Positions 30,981 to 41,132 of a DNA stretch of 64,000 nt are shown one piece after another. The DNA comes from Takakia lepidozioides. Taxonomy: Eukaryota; Streptophyta; Takakiopsida; Takakiales; Takakiaceae. The stretch spans positions 52,964,042 through 53,028,041 of the forward strand of contig CM060734.1 of the NCBI GenBank assembly GCA_030704615.1. The letters are read 5' to 3'. Every line of letters starts with the position of its first letter. Position 1 is the first letter of the stretch. The notes under the pieces are model-generated. The model was not told where the DNA came from and ran no database searches. It saw only the letters and a program-made list of their open reading frames with translations. The position numbers were made by a program, and so were the translations under genes.

Positions 30981-33900
30981 ATGAGTGATGAAAGAGAAGC
31001 TAGACGACAGAGATATTCATCAAAAAGAGAAAGCTATCTGAAAGCTAATTATCCATATCTTTGGGAGAGAGGAATAGACATAGGGGAATCATCTGGACCT
31101 CTCACACCATCAAGATCAAAAAGTGCATCACCTATACCGGAAGAACTAGAGTTGGATGCCACTCCTTCTGTTTCTTTGCAAGAAAGATTAACGGAATTGG
31201 TACAGGAAGAAGATCAATCACGAGGTGAAAGATCTGAGGTACATCCTTGGATAAAAGACTTGACAGAAATCTTTGATAAGAGTTGGCATGGAACACCAAA
31301 AGCAGGAACTCCAGTTTCTGAAGCAGAAGATGAAGAAGGAGAAGAGGATGTGGCAGAGCCAACGGAGAGTTCAGACTCTCCAACACCATTACAGTTGAGT
31401 TACATGAGTGAAGAAGAAACCCAAGGGCAGAACTTGGAGGATGAAAACAGAGAGAAGAAATTAGAAGAGGAAGAATATGAAGAAGTAGACCCAACAGCTG
31501 AGGTTGAGACTACAACCAGGACATCCCAACCCGTTGGACCTGGATCAAGTGGAGCACTTGGATCACAGGCCAACGAAGGTGGAAGAACCACCACAAAAAC
31601 AATAGGTCCAGAAGGACCAGCACCAGCAAGGGTGCCAGCACCTGTCAGTGGGCAAAAGATAGGGCCACAGATGGCGTTACAACCAACACGGGCAAAACCA
31701 CCCTTTCCAATATATTCAGGAAAAGGGGATCCCGATGTACACATTAGCCAATTTGAGCACATGTGTATAGTGAACAATGAGAATGGCGATGATGCCAAGA
31801 TGAGACTGTTTCCTTGTTCACTTATCAAGAAAGCAAGTGAATGGTATGCAAGATTCCCTGATAATCATTTCCTAACCTGGAATGGCTTGAATACAGCATT
31901 TCGAAATAGGTTCAGGACAAGTAAAACTGAGGATGAGGTGTATGGAAGTTTACAACAGCTGAAGCAGAAGAAGCATGAAACTGTTGAAGAGTATATGGAG
32001 AAGATGGAATTGATGATGAAAAAGCTGGCTGCAGTACCAGCGCCTGGTTTACAGAAGACTTGGTTTGTGAGTGGATTAAGACCAGAGTTGCAAAAGAAAG
32101 TGGATATGTTACCCCATAATACAATGGAGGAGGCATTTGAAACTGCGAACAGAATTGAGCAATTGGGAATGCTCAGGAGAGAGAAAAAAAAAGATGAGGA
32201 CTCTGAGGATGAGTCAGATGAAGAAGAAGAGCAAGAACTAAAAAGAAAGAGTAAGAGAAAGGAGAAGTTGAAGAGGGATAACTATGAAAAAAAATTGGAG
32301 GAAATCTTGAAGAAGTATGCCACAGAGGCTGTAACACATTGGAGGAAGGGTGTATGGTGTGCAAAGTGCCAGAATGAAGGCCATACCACCACAGAATGCC
32401 ACATGAAGGAGAAACACTGTACTATCTGTAAAATGGATAACCATTCTACTGAGAATTGTTACTACAACAGAAGGACAGCTGCAAGAGAACCTAGGCAAGT
32501 AAGGGTGCATCAGGTGCAGCCCCAGCCAAGAAGAAATAATGATCAGGACCACTATGGTAGGTCTGGTGGTTATAACAATGGCATGGAAGGGAGAGGTAAT
32601 TCAAGAGGGAATTACCAAGGAAATTCCAGAGGCAACTATCAGGGTAATCCAAGGGGGAATTACCAGCCCGGGAATCAGGATTATAGAAATAATCCAAGAA
32701 CAGACCAAGGGCGAGGACCCAATGGTGAAGAGCTATGTTACTATTGTAATCAGCCAGGACATCGCAAGGCAGCATGTTCATTCTGGATAAGACACCAGAA
32801 TGAGATGAGAGCTCCTGTGAATGAGGGACCAGTGGTGGCAGCTCACATGGTTAGGCCATGTGTTGTACCAGAAGTAAGTACAATGATAGTAACAAGAAGT
32901 AAAGCCAAACTAATACCTCCAGTAGAAGAGGAAGAAGATGAGAATGGAAGTGGCAATGATATGCCTGAAGATGAAGAGACTTGGAAAGATGAGAAGGAAC
33001 TGCACAAGGAAGTGGCAGATACTATAAGGGAAATGCAAAGGAGTACTGATATTCTTGTGGCAGATTCCTCTGATTCGGATGGAGAAAAAGAAGGGAGTGA
33101 GGAAGAAAGGAAAAAAGAAGATGCAGACATGCAAAGTAATGAAGAGACTTTGGCTGCAGTAATATGTCAGACCAAAGCAGAAATTATCATTGGACAGCTA
33201 TTAGCTGTGGCACCTTATTGTAGGCACAGGCTGTATCAGGCAATCAATCGAATTGCCCAAGAGACAGGAAACACAGACAACAGCAAGGTGACCAGTTATA
33301 ATGTGAAGCCGGAAGGGCGAGAACCAGTCATGGACTTTGATGATTCTATGCCAGTAATCCAATTGAGAATTGGAAGCACAGAACTAACTGATGTACTGAT
33401 AGATGGTGGTTCTGGAGTAAATATCATGACATACCAATTAAGGAAGAAGCTTGGTCTAAGTAACATGAAACCAGCCCCATTTACAGTAACAATGGCAGAT
33501 CAAAGAAGTGTACAGCCATTGGGATTAATAAGAGGAGTTAAGATACAGATACAGAAAATGATCTTTATGATCACAGTAACTGTATTAAAAATGGATGAAG
33601 TCATGGAGGCTTACTCCTTATTATTGGGACGTCCGTGGCTGAAACAGGCCAGGGTATTCCATGACTGGAATTCTCAGTTACTAACTGTGCATAATGGGAT
33701 GCACGAGATACAAATTACCACAAAGAAATCTAGTAGATTACCTGCTACAAGAAGACCTCGAGGAGTCAGAGAGTATGACTGGAGAGGAGGACTGGATGAG
33801 GAGCAGGAAGCTACCCTATTTGCTGCACACCCAGAATGGGAGCAGGTTGCGGAGATGCGGCTGGAAAGCCTAAGTTGTTTAAGAGGTATCTGCTGTGGTG

Positions 33901-35177
33901 TAGTGTCGGCAACACCAATTGAAGAGGAAACCAGCAGTTACCCACCACATTTCTATGAAGAAAAGGAGGGAGAGATAGAAATCCTAGAAGAACCAGCCAC
34001 TGTGAGCTTAAAGGATGAAGTGGTGACTGGTTGGACAATCACAGCTGATGAGCAGGTGAGAGAAGTAAATGTGGGAACTCAGGAGGAACCGAGAATGGTG
34101 AAAGTAGGAGCTGATTTGGAGCCGGAATTCTTCGAAGAAGCTAAAAGCTTGTTCATCAAATACAGAGATGTATTTGCTTGGAGCTATGAGGATCTAAAAG
34201 GGATACCACCTGAAGTCTGTCAGCATAAGATTGAACTGGAACCAGGGTCAGTACCAATCAAGCAGGCGAGGTATAGAATGAATCCCAACTACGCACAGAA
34301 GGTTGGAGAAGAGATAAAGAAGTTGGCTGAGGCTAAGTTTTTATACCCAATAGAGTATACAACTTGGTTGTCACCCATTGTTATAGTTCCAAAGAAGAAT
34401 GGCAAGCTAAGAGTATGTGTGAACTATAAGAAGCTGAATGCTTGTACGAAGAAAGATCCTTTCCCTTTGCCATTCACAGAAGCAGTATTAGACACTGTGG
34501 CAGGCCATGAGATGTACTCATTCATGGATGGCTTCAGTGGTTATAATCAAGTGCAAGTGGCAGAAGAAGACCAAGGGAAAACAGCTTTCATCACAGACTG
34601 GGGGGCTTATGCATACAAAGTCATGCCCTTTGGACTTTGTAATGCACCAGCGACCTTTCAGAGAGTGATAAGTGAATCTTTTCATGAGTATCTGGATGAT
34701 TTCATGCAGGTGTTTTTGGATGATTTCAGTGTGTACAGCTCTAAGAATGAGCACTTGCATAAATTGGAGTTATGCCTGGCCAGATGCAGGATGAGAGGTC
34801 TGGGCTTGAATCCAGAGAAGTGTACTTTCTGTGTGAACTCAGGGGTGCTTCTGGGACACATTGTGTGTAAGAAGGGACTTCTTGTGGATCCCAGGAAGAC
34901 AGAGTCCATTAAAGTCTCTCCACCACCAGTGAATGTTAAGAGTTTAAGGAGATTCCTTGGGCAAACCAGTTATTACAGAAGATTTGTCAAAAGGTATGCA
35001 CCATTGAGCAAGCTTCTGAAGAAAGATGTAGTGTTTGCCTGGACAGCTGAATGTCAACAGGCGTTTGAGGAACTTACACTGTCAGTAACAACTACACCTG
35101 TGCTGATTAACCCTCACTGGCATGTAGTATTTCATGTTCACTGCGATGCATCAGGAGAAGCGTTGGTGCGGTGTTAG
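30981..35177 (+). CDS. Gag-protease-reverse transcriptase polyprotein (frame broken at 3' end)
   Basis: A 1398-codon frame. An acidic N-terminal region (1-230) is followed by a Retrotrans_gag-type domain (about 250-395), three CCHC knuckles (CAKCQNEGHTTTEC and CTICKMDNHSTENC near 460-495, CYYCNQPGHRKAAC near 587), an aspartic protease motif in the variant form IDGGSGVNIM (near 808), and a reverse transcriptase with LRVCVNYKKLN (near 1143), MPFGLCNAPATFQ and FLDDFSVYS (near 1246), where FLDD replaces the usual YxDD. The frame stops just after the start of RNase H (DASGEA) because of a small deletion. Gag packages RNA, and RT makes the DNA copy. Confidence 0.93.
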   Translation: MSDEREARRQRYSSKRESYLKANYPYLWERGIDIGESSGPLTPSRSKSASPIPEELELDATPSVSLQERLTELVQEEDQSRGERSEVHPWIKDLTEIFDKSWHGTPKAGTPVSEAEDEEGEEDVAEPTESSDSPTPLQLSYMSEEETQGQNLEDENREKKLEEEEYEEVDPTAEVETTTRTSQPVGPGSSGALGSQANEGGRTTTKTIGPEGPAPARVPAPVSGQKIGPQMALQPTRAKPPFPIYSGKGDPDVHISQFEHMCIVNNENGDDAKMRLFPCSLIKKASEWYARFPDNHFLTWNGLNTAFRNRFRTSKTEDEVYGSLQQLKQKKHETVEEYMEKMELMMKKLAAVPAPGLQKTWFVSGLRPELQKKVDMLPHNTMEEAFETANRIEQLGMLRREKKKDEDSEDESDEEEEQELKRKSKRKEKLKRDNYEKKLEEILKKYATEAVTHWRKGVWCAKCQNEGHTTTECHMKEKHCTICKMDNHSTENCYYNRRTAAREPRQVRVHQVQPQPRRNNDQDHYGRSGGYNNGMEGRGNSRGNYQGNSRGNYQGNPRGNYQPGNQDYRNNPRTDQGRGPNGEELCYYCNQPGHRKAACSFWIRHQNEMRAPVNEGPVVAAHMVRPCVVPEVSTMIVTRSKAKLIPPVEEEEDENGSGNDMPEDEETWKDEKELHKEVADTIREMQRSTDILVADSSDSDGEKEGSEEERKKEDADMQSNEETLAAVICQTKAEIIIGQLLAVAPYCRHRLYQAINRIAQETGNTDNSKVTSYNVKPEGREPVMDFDDSMPVIQLRIGSTELTDVLIDGGSGVNIMTYQLRKKLGLSNMKPAPFTVTMADQRSVQPLGLIRGVKIQIQKMIFMITVTVLKMDEVMEAYSLLLGRPWLKQARVFHDWNSQLLTVHNGMHEIQITTKKSSRLPATRRPRGVREYDWRGGLDEEQEATLFAAHPEWEQVAEMRLESLSCLRGICCGVVSATPIEEETSSYPPHFYEEKEGEIEILEEPATVSLKDEVVTGWTITADEQVREVNVGTQEEPRMVKVGADLEPEFFEEAKSLFIKYRDVFAWSYEDLKGIPPEVCQHKIELEPGSVPIKQARYRMNPNYAQKVGEEIKKLAEAKFLYPIEYTTWLSPIVIVPKKNGKLRVCVNYKKLNACTKKDPFPLPFTEAVLDTVAGHEMYSFMDGFSGYNQVQVAEEDQGKTAFITDWGAYAYKVMPFGLCNAPATFQRVISESFHEYLDDFMQVFLDDFSVYSSKNEHLHKLELCLARCRMRGLGLNPEKCTFCVNSGVLLGHIVCKKGLLVDPRKTESIKVSPPPVNVKSLRRFLGQTSYYRRFVKRYAPLSKLLKKDVVFAWTAECQQAFEELTLSVTTTPVLINPHWHVVFHVHCDASGEALVRC

Positions 35178-35274
35178 CCCAGAATGTTACAGGGAATATA
35201 GATTCACCTGTGTACTATGCTAGCCGATTGATGAACAGTGCTGAGAGGAACTATAGTACAACGGAAAGAGAAGC
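35178..35274 (+). pseudogene. Broken RNase H segment between pol frames
   Basis: The 97 bases between the two long frames encode recognisable RNase H sequence (YYASRLMNSAERNY) in a third register. One small deletion lies at about 35165-35170 and another shift near 35270, so the polyprotein cannot be read through without two frame changes. Confidence 0.8.
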
Positions 35275-36960
35275 ATGATTTATGCAGTCAAGAAATTCAG
35301 GCATTACCTATTGGGAAGAAAGTTTATGTTTTATGTGGATCACCAGGCTCTGATATATCTGGTGAACAAACCTTTGATAAGTGGAAGGATAGCGAGGTGG
35401 TTAATAATCTTGCATGAGTTTGAGTTCGAGGTTATTTACAAGCCTGGCCGTTTGCATCTTGTGGCAGATCATTTGTCACGACTAACAACAGGAGAGGCCG
35501 CCACAGGAGTGGACGATCAGTTACCTGATGCGAGTTTATTTGTAATGGAGGTGCAAGGAAGTGCAGATGAATGGTTAGATTGGCAGTGGCCAATCAGATA
35601 CTACCTTGCTCATGGTCAGTGCCCACCTAGTTATGGTAAGGAGCAGAGGAAGAGAATTGCTATCAGAGCTTTACCTTATACTATGGTAGGAAGCAGAATG
35701 TATAAGTTAGGACCTGATGGAGTACTAAAACGATGCTTGTACCACCATGAAGTAAATAAAGTCTTGGAGGAAGTTCATAAAGGAGTGGCTGGAGGTCATT
35801 TTGGAGAAGAGACTACCAGTAGAAAGATATTACTCGCAGGATACTGGTGGCCTACTTTGTTCAAAGATGTACATGAGTATTGTCAGAAGTGTGATGAATG
35901 TCAGAGGCTAGGACCTTTGCAGAGATATGGAAGAATGGCCTTGCATCCTACAATGCCTACGGAACCATTTCAGAAATGGGGACTAGACTTTGTTGGACCA
36001 ATTAATCCACCATCCAAGAATACACGAAACAGGTACATAATTACAGCCACTGATTATACTACAAAGTGGGTGGAAGCTAAAGCTTTGAGGGACAACACAG
36101 CCAAGTCCACAGCAAGGTTCCTGTACGAGAACATACTTACACGATTTGGCTGTCCATTAGAATTTATCAGTGATCAAGGAAGTCACTTCATGAATGAGAC
36201 CATTGAGTTGTTGACTAAAGAGTTTATGATTGTGCATAGAAAGAGTACAACATATTACCCACAGGGTAATGGACAGGCAGAGGCTACCAACAAAATACTA
36301 TGTACTATCTTGGCTAAGATAGTCAATGCAAACAGAACGGATTGGGATACAAAGCTGCTGACAGCTTTATGGTCATACAGGACTTCATATAAAGTCACCA
36401 CTAAGTATACACCATTCCAATTAGTTTATGGTATGGAAGCCTTACTTCCAGTGGAATTCCTGTTACCTACCATGAGAACGGAGTGGGGAAAAAGAATGGA
36501 ATTGCAAGACTCCATCAAGGTCAGGAAACATGAATTATACCATGTGGAAGAAGTACGTGCTGATGCAGCTGATAATATGACCAGAATTCAAATGAAGCGA
36601 AAGGAACAGTTTGATGAAGGCAAGTTAAAGACTTTTAAGACGGGGGATTTGGTTCTATGGTTGCAGAAGAAAGGAAAGATTCAAGCTTCTAAGCTTAAAT
36701 CACCGTGGAAAGGACCTTATGTCATACAAAAGATGTATGATAACAACACCGCTATGTTACAAACCATTAACAAAGAAATGCTGGGAAGAGTCAATGCAAA
36801 TAAGTTGAAGGGTTACAGTGGTATCCATGACGAACCCCTGCAGCATGATTTGCATATAGAACCGCAAGAACAGTCACGGGCTGCACCAGTGTTACGAACG
36901 GAGTTTGAACACTTGTTGCTAGGCCAGCATATACGACCAGGGTGGGCAAAACAAACGTGA
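35275..36960 (+). CDS. RNase H end and integrase of retrotransposon 1
   Basis: A 561-codon frame, internal to the original polyprotein. It begins in RNase H (MIYAVKKFRHYLLG, DHQALIYL) and continues into integrase: an HHCC zinc domain (HH near 156, H near 174, CQKCDEC near 205) and a DDE core with WGLDFVGPI (D near 237), ISDQGSHF (D near 297) and NGQAEATNK (E near 333). A C-terminal part with LKSPWKGPYVIQK (GPY/F-type motif) follows. No chromodomain is visible. Integrase inserts the DNA copy, here with a 5-bp duplication. The apparent ATG at 35275 is only the first Met after the frame break. Confidence 0.93.
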   Translation: MIYAVKKFRHYLLGRKFMFYVDHQALIYLVNKPLISGRIARWLIILHEFEFEVIYKPGRLHLVADHLSRLTTGEAATGVDDQLPDASLFVMEVQGSADEWLDWQWPIRYYLAHGQCPPSYGKEQRKRIAIRALPYTMVGSRMYKLGPDGVLKRCLYHHEVNKVLEEVHKGVAGGHFGEETTSRKILLAGYWWPTLFKDVHEYCQKCDECQRLGPLQRYGRMALHPTMPTEPFQKWGLDFVGPINPPSKNTRNRYIITATDYTTKWVEAKALRDNTAKSTARFLYENILTRFGCPLEFISDQGSHFMNETIELLTKEFMIVHRKSTTYYPQGNGQAEATNKILCTILAKIVNANRTDWDTKLLTALWSYRTSYKVTTKYTPFQLVYGMEALLPVEFLLPTMRTEWGKRMELQDSIKVRKHELYHVEEVRADAADNMTRIQMKRKEQFDEGKLKTFKTGDLVLWLQKKGKIQASKLKSPWKGPYVIQKMYDNNTAMLQTINKEMLGRVNANKLKGYSGIHDEPLQHDLHIEPQEQSRAAPVLRTEFEHLLLGQHIRPGWAKQT

Positions 36961-37262
36961 TACAGCCTATCACAGCCCGCCAAGGCGCAACACAGCCTAT
37001 CACAGCCCGTCACGACGTGACACAGCCAACCACAGCCCAGCAAGGCGCAACACAGCCAACCACAGCCCATCACGACGTGACACAGCCAACCACAGCCCAG
37101 CAAGGCGCAACACAGCCTATCACAGCCCAGCACGGCGCAACACAGCCTATAACAACATACCACAGCGTGTCACAGCCTATCACAGCTTACCACAGTGCAT
37201 CACAGCCTATCACAGGGTAACACAGTATGACACAGCCTGTCACAGCTCAACACAGCCTATTA
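36957..37262. repeat. CACAGCC minisatellite in 3' non-coding region
   Basis: Tandem units of about 27-30 bp (cacagccaaccacagcccag, cacagcctatcacagcccg, with caaggcgcaa or cacgacgtga) lie just after the integrase stop. They resemble the LTR minisatellite in the CACAGC core but have a different, longer unit. Confidence 0.9.
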
Positions 37263-37476
37263 AAGTTACACCATCCATAGAATCAGTGACAAGTGGACAC
37301 ATAATAACTTCAGGAAAATGGATGACGGAAGAGGAAACAGAAATTACTTTAAAAATAGACACGTGGAGGTCAGGGCTCGTACACACAGTCCACCACGAAA
37401 CACTCAACGTCAACAAGGTGCTCACTCACAAAGGTTTGCTACTCGGAAACAGTAAACCGTGAGGACACGGCTTTTT

Positions 37477-37493
37477 GAGGGGGGAAGGGGTAA
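37477..37493 (+). other. Polypurine tract of retrotransposon 1
   Basis: The run gaggggggaagggg followed by taa lies immediately upstream of the 3' LTR, as expected for the plus-strand primer site. Confidence 0.85.
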
Positions 37494-38445
37494 TGTTAGA
37501 GGACTGTAGGGGACTTAGACACTTATACGAGATCTGTAGGGTACCCTTAATTTTTGCACAGACTGAGACCAACAGGAGCCTTAGGGGTGACAGCAGCGCA
37601 CTGTAGAGGGGGGTTACACAGTCAACACAGCCCGTCACAGTCGTCACAGCCCACACAGCCAACACAGCCCGTCACAGTCATCACAGCCCACACAGCCAAC
37701 ACAGCCCGTCACAGCCGACACAGCCCACACAGCCGACACAGTCGTCACAGCAGACACAGCCCACACAGCCCGTCACAGTCGTCACAGCAGACACAGCCCA
37801 CACAGCCAAACACAGCCAGTCACCGCTTGACACAGCTGTCACGACTGTGGGGAACAACACCTGTGAAGGGAACATGTTAGTTCACAGACGACGGTTAGAG
37901 AGGGAAACGGTTAGAACCGCGGATAGGAGGATAAAGGGAGAAACGGGGAATGAAGGAGGATGATCATCATTAGTCGGAGGAGGACTTCGGAGTCAGGCAG
38001 GAGCGGAGATCGGAGGCAAGAGATGGAGAGCACGATGAAGGAGAAAAGAGGATTAGTAGATGCTTGTTATATGCAAAGCTGTAGTGATATTGGAGAGCAG
38101 ATTAGAGACATAATGGCTTCGGCCTGATACCTGATAAATCATAATCTGATACATATACGATACAATCACACTGTGTAGAGAGATCTGAGAGAAGCTATGG
38201 ATTGAATGGATGAGTGAAGGAAACCGATAGATTGATGAAGCAAACTGATACTTAATTATCAATGCCAAAGGTAGCTAAGATGAATGCGGAAAGGGAAACG
38301 CATAGGAAACACCCCCATGATACACTAGCTGTAGGTCATGACTGATTGTTCTGCGCGGGCTGAGTACTTAGAGATTTCCAACTCTTCTATCTTGGAGTTT
38401 CCGCCTCGGATAGCGAAGGGATGGGTGAGTAAAAGCCGCGCGACA
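37494..38445 (+). repeat. 3' LTR of retrotransposon 1
   Basis: Starts TGTTAGAGG and ends GCGCGACA, followed by gcccg. It has the same sequence as the 5' LTR apart from a few substitutions and a rearranged CACAG minisatellite (about 37618-37845). Confidence 0.95.
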
Positions 38446-38841
38446 GCCCGTATCGGCCCTTCTTCAACAATTTTTAGTCGTTCCATCAAGTTTTTCGCGC
38501 TTTTTTGATTGGGTACACACTAAGCTTGGAATTTTTTGCCTGCAGGATGGAAATTCGGCGTCGGCGTCTCGTGGATAAGAACGGCTCGGGCGGAAGGAGG
38601 GCCACGTTGCGTCCGCAAAGTTGCAAAGACTACTAAAGTCATCTAGATTGCATATGACATGTGCCAATTCTGTTTATTTGAGGTGAGAATGCATAATCAG
38701 CATCAAAACAAAACCTGTTGTATTCTTGGCCTGGAGCTCCATGGTGTAATCATCACCTCGTTGTGCGTGACGTGCAGCTAGCTCTGATTTCACCCAAGGA
38801 GGGTTCGACCAATTCTCAATCCAAAGGACTGCAATACTTAT

Positions 38842-39705
38842 TTGTCTCTCGTGCAGGAGTGCATCAAAATGAAGGCCTTGCAGGTGCATGCCCACATTGT
38901 TCAAAGTGGATTGGAGCCAAGCATCTTTCTACTCAGCACCCTTGTCAAAATGTATGCCAAATGCGGGAGTGTTATGGCTGCACGCCGAGTATTTGACAAA
39001 ATGTCTCAACGAGATCTATGTACATGGACAACAATGATGGCAGGATATGCCAAGCATAAATGCAACGAGAGGGGGTCATGCCTGACAGAGTCACATTCAT
39101 TTGTGTTCTCAGAGTGTGGCTAGCCTAGGAGCCCTGCAAAAGGGTAAAGACATCCATTCTGACATAATCAAAGCTGGAATTGTGTCCTATGTAAACTTGG
39201 AGAATAGCCTTGTGGACATGGATGCCAATGTGGAAGCATGAGGGATGCCCATCACGTATTTGACAATATGGCCAAACCAGATGTGGTATCATGGAATGCC
39301 ATGATAACAGGACATGCTCAACATGGTTGTGGCAGGGAGGCTTTCAATATCTATGAACAAATGCAACAACAAGGTGTGAAGCCCGACAAGGTCACATTTC
39401 GTTTGTGTTATCAATGCTTTTGCCAGCCTAGGAGCCTTGGAAATGGGGAAAGTCGTCCATGGTGACATTATTAAAGTTGGAATTGCACCATATATAAATT
39501 TGGAGACTGTCCTTGTTGACATGTACGCCAAATGCGGGAGCATGAGGATGCGCAACAAGTATTTGACAGTATGGCTAAACAAAATGTGGTCTCATGGAGT
39601 GTGATGATAGCAGGATATGCCCAACATGGGTTTGGTAGGGAGGTTGTCCACGAGCAGGTGCAATAGGAGGGGGTGAAGCCCAACAAGGTCACTTTCATTT
39701 GTGTT
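38842..39705 (+). pseudogene. PPR protein pseudogene, left arm
   Basis: PLS-type PPR repeats are read in several frames: ECIKMKALQVHAHIVQSGLE and MYAKCGSVMAARRVFDKMSQ at 38842-39120, then HVFDNMAKPDVVSWNAMITG at 39238-39465, then MYAKCGSMR and a following repeat near 39515-39640. Frameshifts lie near 39060, 39120-39240, 39400 and 39540, and a TAG follows the codons around 39665. PPR proteins edit or process organellar RNA. This copy cannot make one. It lacks any E or DYW domain. Confidence 0.82.
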
Positions 39706-39778
39706 CTCAATGCATGTTCCAGCCTAGGAGCCCTAGAAAAGGGCAGAGAGGTCCATGGGACATCATATCTAAATTTGG

Positions 39779-39862
39779 AGAAAAGAAAAGAAAAGAAAAG
39801 AAAAAAACAAGAAAACTGAGTCCGAAGACACTTTTCTTTTTCTTTTCTTAAGAAAAGAAAAA
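39779..39862. repeat. AAAAG microsatellite and hairpin
   Basis: A run of aaaag units is followed by cttttctttttcttttctta and its complement agaaaagaaaaa, which can form a hairpin. The mirror copy is at 61675-61765. It lies upstream of the glycine-rich protein gene. Confidence 0.8.
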
Positions 39863-39940
39863 TCTGTGGACACTACTATAGTGCCCAACAGCAGCTATGT
39901 TTATCAGTATGCTGCTTAAGGCCTTGGCCTTCAGTCACTA

Positions 39941-39946
39941 TATAAA
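39941..39946 (+). promoter_or_regulatory. TATA box of glycine-rich gene, left copy
   Basis: The sequence tataaa, in cactatataaacta, lies about 115 bases before the ATG at 40060. The same box precedes the intact copy at 61593-61598. Confidence 0.6.
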
Positions 39947-40059
39947 CTAAGTCTTTGGAGCGGCTTACCAACAACTTGTGTGTGCGTCTGCGTGATCTTG
40001 CTATAGAGTTGGGAAGAGAGGAAGAGGTTTAGGTCCAGCTAAAGGATTGATTGCTTGCA

Positions 40060-41132
40060 ATGAAGACTGTGCAACAAATTTGTATGGTGCCTTCCCTCTT
40101 GTTTCTGATTTTTGTAATAGGGAGTGTGCAAGCTGCAAGTGAAGGTGTTGGGAACAAGCATGATTCAGAGGGTGTAGTGCTAGGTGATTTGGACCTCAAC
40201 AACAAAGCTAGTGATCCTAGTCATTTGAGTAGTTTTGGGCCTTATGTTGGTCATGATCTTGGAGCCCTAGGAAGTCCTCTAGGGCCCAATGGTGATGGTT
40301 CTCAGAGTAGAAATCCAAGCGATGAAGGAATTCCTGATGGAGGTATTGGCAATAACCTCAATAGTAGTGAAAAAAGTCATGGAAGATTTGGACATGTCGG
40401 AGATTATCCCAATATCGGCGGCCTCGGTCCAGGATTTCCCAGTGATGGCCTTCCAGGATATCCCAGTGGCGGGGGAGGAAGTATTGGTCATTTCGGAGGT
40501 GATCCCGGTTTGTTTCCCGGTGGCGGTAGTCGAGGATTTCCCAGTGGTGGCTTTCCAGGACATCCCAGTGTCGGAGGAGGAAGTATTGGACATTTCGGAG
40601 GTGATCCCAGTTTAGTATTGATGTGATATGGTGTAGTAAGCTTGGTATGATTGCACTACGCCAACCATCACCCTCGTTTCCAGGCGGCGGCAGTCCAGGA
40701 TTTCCCAGTGGTGGCTTTCTAGGACATCCCATTGGTGGCTTTGGAGGATATCCCAGTGGTGGTTTTCCAGGATTTCCCGGTGTGCGTCCTCTAGAAGCTA
40801 TGGCATCGGCAAGCGGGTATGGTAATATGAAGTACTTCGACGCTAAACATCCATTCCTAGGCCATCCTCCTCCGTTTGGAAGTTTTGGACATTTCGGAGG
40901 TTATCCCGATTTGTTCCCCGGCGGCGGCTGTACGGGATTTCCCAATGGTGGCTTTCCAGGACATCCCAGTGGCGTAGGTTTGTTTCCCGGCGGCGTTGGT
41001 CTAGGATTTCCCATTGGTGGCTTTCCAAGATATCCCAACGGTGGCGTTCCCGTTGTGCCTCCTCCACAAGCTGCGACATGTGCAAGTACTGGTTATGGTA
41101 ATGAGGTTTATTGCGTTACTAATCATCCATAG
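40060..41132 (+). pseudogene. Glycine-rich secreted protein gene, broken left copy
   Basis: The gene starts at the ATG at 40060 with the same signal peptide as the intact copy (MKTVQQICMVPSLLFLI...). The frame stops at 40624-40626 because an insert of about 62 bp (about 40614-40675) interrupts the glycine-rich repeat region. The rest (GGGSPGFPSGG onward) continues in frame to the same C-terminus at 41132. Compared with the intact copy, several FPGYPSGG-type repeats are also missing. It could make only a shortened secreted protein of about 188 residues. Confidence 0.85.

Larger units (their letters stand above)
29410..38445 (+). mobile_element. Ty3/gypsy LTR retrotransposon 1 (9.0 kb)
   Basis: LTRs of 962 and 952 bp begin TGTTAGAGG and end GCGCGACA. 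The element is flanked by the 5-bp duplication gcccg (29405-29409 and 38446-38450), inserted in the palindrome array of element 3. A primer-site-like tggcgaccatactgggg follows the 5' LTR and a polypurine tract (gaggggggaagggg, about 37477-37490) precedes the 3' LTR. The order gag-protease-RT-RNase H-integrase marks Ty3/gypsy. The LTRs differ by only a few substitutions plus repeat-number changes, so insertion is recent. Confidence 0.95.

Noticed and set aside
22496-38600. A second terminus (A-type end) for element 3
   Set aside because: I looked for the ctcatgaaatag core beyond the array and the retrotransposon and did not find it, so I list the element as incomplete.
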